Shown one piece after another: positions 7,901 to 9,804 of a stretch of DNA of 9,804 nt (positions are counted from its first letter, which is position 1; every line of letters begins with the position of its first letter). A program made the position numbers and the translations under genes. This stretch comes from CAZVEV01 sp964625865. Its GTDB lineage: Bacteria > Planctomycetota > Phycisphaerae > SM23-33. The stretch covers positions 1 through 9,804 of the forward strand of contig CAZVEV010000234.1 in the NCBI GenBank assembly GCA_964625865.1, read 5' to 3'. The notes under the pieces were generated by a model. That model was not told where the DNA came from. It searched no databases and saw only the letters and a program-made list of their open reading frames with translations.

Positions 7901-8183
7901 CATTCAGGCGGTTGACGTTCTGCCTGGCAATGTCGCGATTGGCACAGATGTAGACGATGTCGATCCGATCGATGCTGTCCCAGATATGCTCGATTGCCCT
8001 GGCGATGACCCCGCGAGCGACCAGCGTCTTCCCGAGCCCCACCTCGTCAGCGATCAGGAACCGCTTGACAGCATCTGGATCCGTGTACAGGCGACGGAAG
8101 ACGTAATCGACGGTCTGCCGCTGAAAGTCCTTCAGGGTGGCCAGAATCCTCTGTGTATCAGGCTTCTTCTGTCGCGGACTCAT
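4917..8183 (-). CDS. RapA/SNF2-like superfamily 2 helicase or translocase with large insertion
   Basis: A 1088-aa ATPase expected to move on DNA or remodel nucleoprotein. Lobe 1 carries LKDFQRQTVDYVF (17-29), Walker A DEVGLGKT (46-53), the form typical of RapA/HepA-like proteins, motif II DEFQ (259-262) and motif III LLSATPY (291-297). Lobe 2 has a motif IV-like FSSWLVVPKVIAML (about 530-543), motif V TTSIGQEGLDF (910-920) and motif VI QREGRIHR (941-948) with both arginines. Between motifs III and V there are about 600 residues, far more than a minimal SF2 core, with basic patches (RRRRRP near 567-572, RRKRRLRRP near 709-717) that may bind nucleic acid. No nuclease or methyltransferase motif is seen in it. 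About 140 residues follow motif VI. The start overlaps the stop of the HKD protein by four bases (ATGA) behind a strong SD, so the two are translationally coupled and probably act together. The family is clear; the biological role is inferred from context. Confidence 0.9.
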   Translation of the reverse strand: MSPRQKKPDTQRILATLKDFQRQTVDYVFRRLYTDPDAVKRFLIADEVGLGKTLVARGVIARAIEHIWDSIDRIDIVYICANRDIARQNVNRLNVTGRREVALATRMTLLPLHLHNIKDEKLNFVSFTPGTSFDLRSKGGMWYERALIYHILRDGWKLGESAGPKNVLQCGVGKDRWRRLLREFPVDEIDQEMAGTYIKALKGEGVRRRFNAITKRFAWHRKHIPAEDAALRANLVGELRSILARSCVDALEPDVVILDEFQRFKNLLDGDDEVAQLAKAVFDFPDAKVILLSATPYKMYTMHHEQQTEDHYTDFLRTARFLFGSDDETAAFEKDLARFRRVLLDLSPSDGDDLLRTKRVIEGKLRRVMSRTERLPATTDRSGMIAEARHGRATLQPDDLDAFAAIDNVAGCLGVGDMVEYWKSAPYLLNVMDRDGYKVKKTLVSHTEEPGNPELAQALHAAKKSLLSWQTVRSYRPMEPGNAKLRSLLEHKVDPGAWRLLWVPPSLPYYRPGEGPYADDGLQSFSKSLVFSSWLVVPKVIAMLTSYEAERRMVTPFDPTADYSTERRRRRPLLQFTFSKGRPTGMSTFPLIYPCLTLATRIDPLMVSAELARNGSVPDVQRVHNEIARRLGELLRPILRQYPGKGGQVDERWYWVALALLDRKYFGRAVRKWLQTDDQKLAWASMVRRTDKSEGDFAEHVRIFERLLRRKRRLRRPPDDLIPVLTKVAMASPAVVALRSLLRTCDGVEPDKLAPQLLPAAARVAMGFRSLFNLPESMTLIRTMKSGDDTRYWESVLDYCVDGNLQAVMDEYAHILRESLGLIDSPADVTVPQVAEEIHTAVSIRTVNLDFDAIRANPSSGTVELDRHSIRCRYALRFGDARSEEEGAETRADQVRCAFNSPFRPFILATTSIGQEGLDFHQYCHEIYHWNLPANPVDLEQREGRIHRYKGHVIRRNAARAYPLPSLCSRVAPLADPWKTVFELAGRERDSGQNDLVPFWIFELEGGHKVYRHVPALPLSRECQHLTDLQNTLVAYRMVLGQPRQEDLVNFLQERLHDDLSPDDLIKYRIDLAPPIARTAEFIESPRR

Positions 8184-9804
8184 CGGCCCCCTCCCTGCCG
8201 GCGAGCGGCAACGAACGTCTGCCAGACAGCGTCGAAGCCCTCCGGCAATAGGTCATCAGCCTGGCCGGCCTTCTTCAGGTCGTCAATGAGCCGCCCGATA
8301 CGGTCTATCTTCTCAGGCTTGCGGCTGTAGGCCCGGATGAGCTCCTCCAGCAGCGGGATGGCGCCCACCCCCTTCGCATGACTATCCGGATCCTGGGAAA
8401 GCCCAGCCGACAGTGGCCCGTAGGCCCCGAATTGGGCGTCATCGTCAGCCAGAAGAAACAGCAGATAACGCAGGAATCTGCTCCGGTCTGCGATGATGTG
8501 ATGTAGGATGCTGCTATTCCGATGAGACGGAATGCCGGATATCGGCAGGTTCAGCACGAACGCCACCGAGGCCTTATGACTATCCCGCCGGGTCGATAGT
8601 TCAAATGCGGCGAACCCGGTCAGGGCGACCAGCGACATGCCCTCGAACTCGATCCTCCCTCCGCCCAGGGCCGGTGAGATGTCTCTGGCATGATCGTTCT
8701 TGAGGGAGATGGGATGGCACTGACCCGTTACGCTCGAAGGGAAGCCATCGGCCGCCTCTTGCCCGGTCACTGCCAACGTGTAGATGTCATCCGTCGCCGG
8801 CGATACCGCGGCAGTCAAACCAAGCCGAGACAGACATCGCCGAGCTGTCTCCAACTCCCCCTCGAGTTCCATCTGGATTCGCGCCTTTTCATCGGATTCC
8901 GGCATCTGGCTTCGCACGTACGGCCGAAGCATATTGCGCAGTGCGACCTTGTCGTCTTCGCTGCCGAGCAGTCTGTCGATGCCGAACTTGCTCTTGAGCC
9001 CCCGTAGTTCGGTGACGAACTCGACGTTCAGACTGCGGTAGGCGGCGTTCGTCGCGTTAGCTGATCCAGTACCGATAGTGGCACGCCAGCCGTGTTCCAT
9101 GATGTAGAGTTTCGCATGCAGCCCCGAGAGGTCGCCGTGAGCGTCACGGTTGCTCTCATGAGGTGCCTCCTCGGCGTCGAGGTCGTCCGGACGCTCGGCT
9201 CCTTCATCCATGAAGAAGATTCTGCCGCGGCTCTCAAGAGCCGCTATCATCTCGCCCGAAAGCGTATCAAGGCTGTCCAGTCGTGAGATCAGAACGTTGT
9301 TCTCGCCGGATTCCGTCAGAGGTTCAAGGACCTGTTCCGAAAGGAATGGTGACATCACAAGATTCCTCTGACCAGCTTCGAGAAGGAACTCACCAAGGTG
9401 CCCGGGGATCCCCGAAGGGAGGAAGCCGATCTTGTCTTCGAACCGCTCCGGCGGCTCGAATCGGACACGAAGCACTTCATCGGCCAGGATGTCGATGTGT
9501 TCGCGCAGGGGTTTGCGCACCGGGCCACACGCGAGTTTCGGCAGGGCCGCGACAAACTCGGCCAGAGGGCGGTTTCGGGAGAAGGCGTTCTTGCGGTCCT
9601 CCAGGACACCGTCGAGTGTCAGGATCGTGTCCCACGACCGATCAAACGTGAGGTTCCGCGAAAGACACAGAAAACGATAGACAATGGGCAGGTCCTCGTC
9701 CTCGGCCGCAAAACGCAGAAGCCACGTCTTCGGGTGGAATACGCCGTCCATGCTGGCCGGCTGGACCTCCATGACGACCTTCTCGAGGTACGTGAAGAGT
9801 CGTG
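8180..9804 (-). CDS. Phospholipase-D-like (HKD) protein, partial at the right edge
   Basis: The frame is open to the window end, and the 11 codons before the first ATG at 9772 read as ordinary protein (RLFTYLEKVVMEV), so the true start lies outside. Numbering from that ATG: the first HKD half-site is HPK (13-15) followed by LSRNLTFDRSWD (37-48); the second is LHAKLYI (218-224) followed by GTGSANAT (234-241). Two half-sites normally form one active site in PLD-superfamily nucleases and phospholipases. The conserved H, K and N are present in both, and the Gly/Ser before Asn is replaced by Ser-Arg in the first. About 290 residues without a motif I know follow. No signal peptide can be judged because the N-terminus is missing. 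Coupling to a helicase favours a nucleic-acid role over lipid hydrolysis, as for PLD-like proteins in DISARM and other defence loci. A structural or non-catalytic role cannot be excluded. Confidence 0.85.
   Translation of the reverse strand, partial: RLFTYLEKVVMEVQPASMDGVFHPKTWLLRFAAEDEDLPIVYRFLCLSRNLTFDRSWDTILTLDGVLEDRKNAFSRNRPLAEFVAALPKLACGPVRKPLREHIDILADEVLRVRFEPPERFEDKIGFLPSGIPGHLGEFLLEAGQRNLVMSPFLSEQVLEPLTESGENNVLISRLDSLDTLSGEMIAALESRGRIFFMDEGAERPDDLDAEEAPHESNRDAHGDLSGLHAKLYIMEHGWRATIGTGSANATNAAYRSLNVEFVTELRGLKSKFGIDRLLGSEDDKVALRNMLRPYVRSQMPESDEKARIQMELEGELETARRCLSRLGLTAAVSPATDDIYTLAVTGQEAADGFPSSVTGQCHPISLKNDHARDISPALGGGRIEFEGMSLVALTGFAAFELSTRRDSHKASVAFVLNLPISGIPSHRNSSILHHIIADRSRFLRYLLFLLADDDAQFGAYGPLSAGLSQDPDSHAKGVGAIPLLEELIRAYSRKPEKIDRIGRLIDDLKKAGQADDLLPEGFDAVWQTFVAARRQGGGR
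8187..8196 (-). promoter_or_regulatory. Strong ribosome binding site for the RapA-like helicase
   Basis: On the minus strand AGGGAGGGGG lies just before the ATG at 8183, with the GGGAGG core six bases away. It sits inside the last codons of the HKD gene (the Gln-Gly-Gly-Gly-Arg end), so the coding end of that gene doubles as the SD of the next. This fixes the helicase start and supports translational coupling. Confidence 0.7.

Noticed and set aside
7515..8330. Long plus-strand open frame of 271 codons
   Set aside because: It lies antisense to the RapA-like helicase start and the HKD 3' end, runs across their junction, and its translation shows no domain. The minus-strand frames carry complete enzyme motifs.
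1281..9804. Calling the locus DISARM
   Set aside because: DISARM has DrmA, DrmB (DUF1998), a short DrmC and methyltransferases. The HKD protein here is over 541 residues, no DUF1998 protein or methyltransferase is visible, and the SF1 helicase-nuclease is not a DISARM core gene.
1..9804. CRISPR array, tRNA, rRNA, insertion sequence or attachment-site repeats
   Set aside because: No regularly spaced repeats, cloverleaf-like sequence, transposase frame or flanking direct repeats were seen on either strand by eye.

Overview
The window is a densely packed, single-direction gene cluster on the minus strand, read from right to left. Three 60-base lines counted by hand gave about 65% GC. Short spacers, ATGA overlaps and Shine-Dalgarno sites identify it as bacterial DNA. 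I cannot name the organism: there is no rRNA, tRNA or housekeeping gene to anchor taxonomy.

Layout, in transcription order. (1) 9804-8180: the C-terminal 541 codons of a phospholipase-D-like protein with two HKD-type half-sites, cut by the right edge. (2) 8183-4917: a 1088-aa RapA/SNF2-like superfamily 2 helicase/translocase with a very large insertion, coupled to gene 1 by an ATGA overlap. (3) A spacer of about 200 bases (4719-4916), the only real non-coding stretch, with a promoter-like pair of hexamers over a 13-bp palindrome and an outer inverted repeat. (4) 4718-1281 (or from 4823): an N-terminal winged-helix-like segment, a complete Upf1-like superfamily 1 helicase and a C-terminal Vsr/DUF559/MTES_1575-type nuclease domain in one chain. 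(5) 1254-64: a membrane-anchored protein that is almost entirely coiled coil. (6) 31-1: the first ten codons of a further gene leaving the left edge.

The combination is typical of bacterial genome-defence loci: an HKD nuclease-like protein, two different NTP-driven translocases, one fused to an endonuclease, and a membrane-bound coiled coil. No phage structural gene, transposase, integrase, CRISPR array or toxin-antitoxin pair is visible. I infer two co-directional modules. One is the HKD protein with the RapA-like ATPase; the other is the helicase-nuclease with the membrane coiled coil and the left-edge gene, possibly under its own regulated promoter. Single components resemble parts of DISARM, Mokosh, Dpd and the 'restriction-like' PLD/helicase loci, but the full gene order matches none that I can recall with certainty. 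The defence role is inference from domain content. No modification enzyme is visible, and flanking genes are needed to decide.
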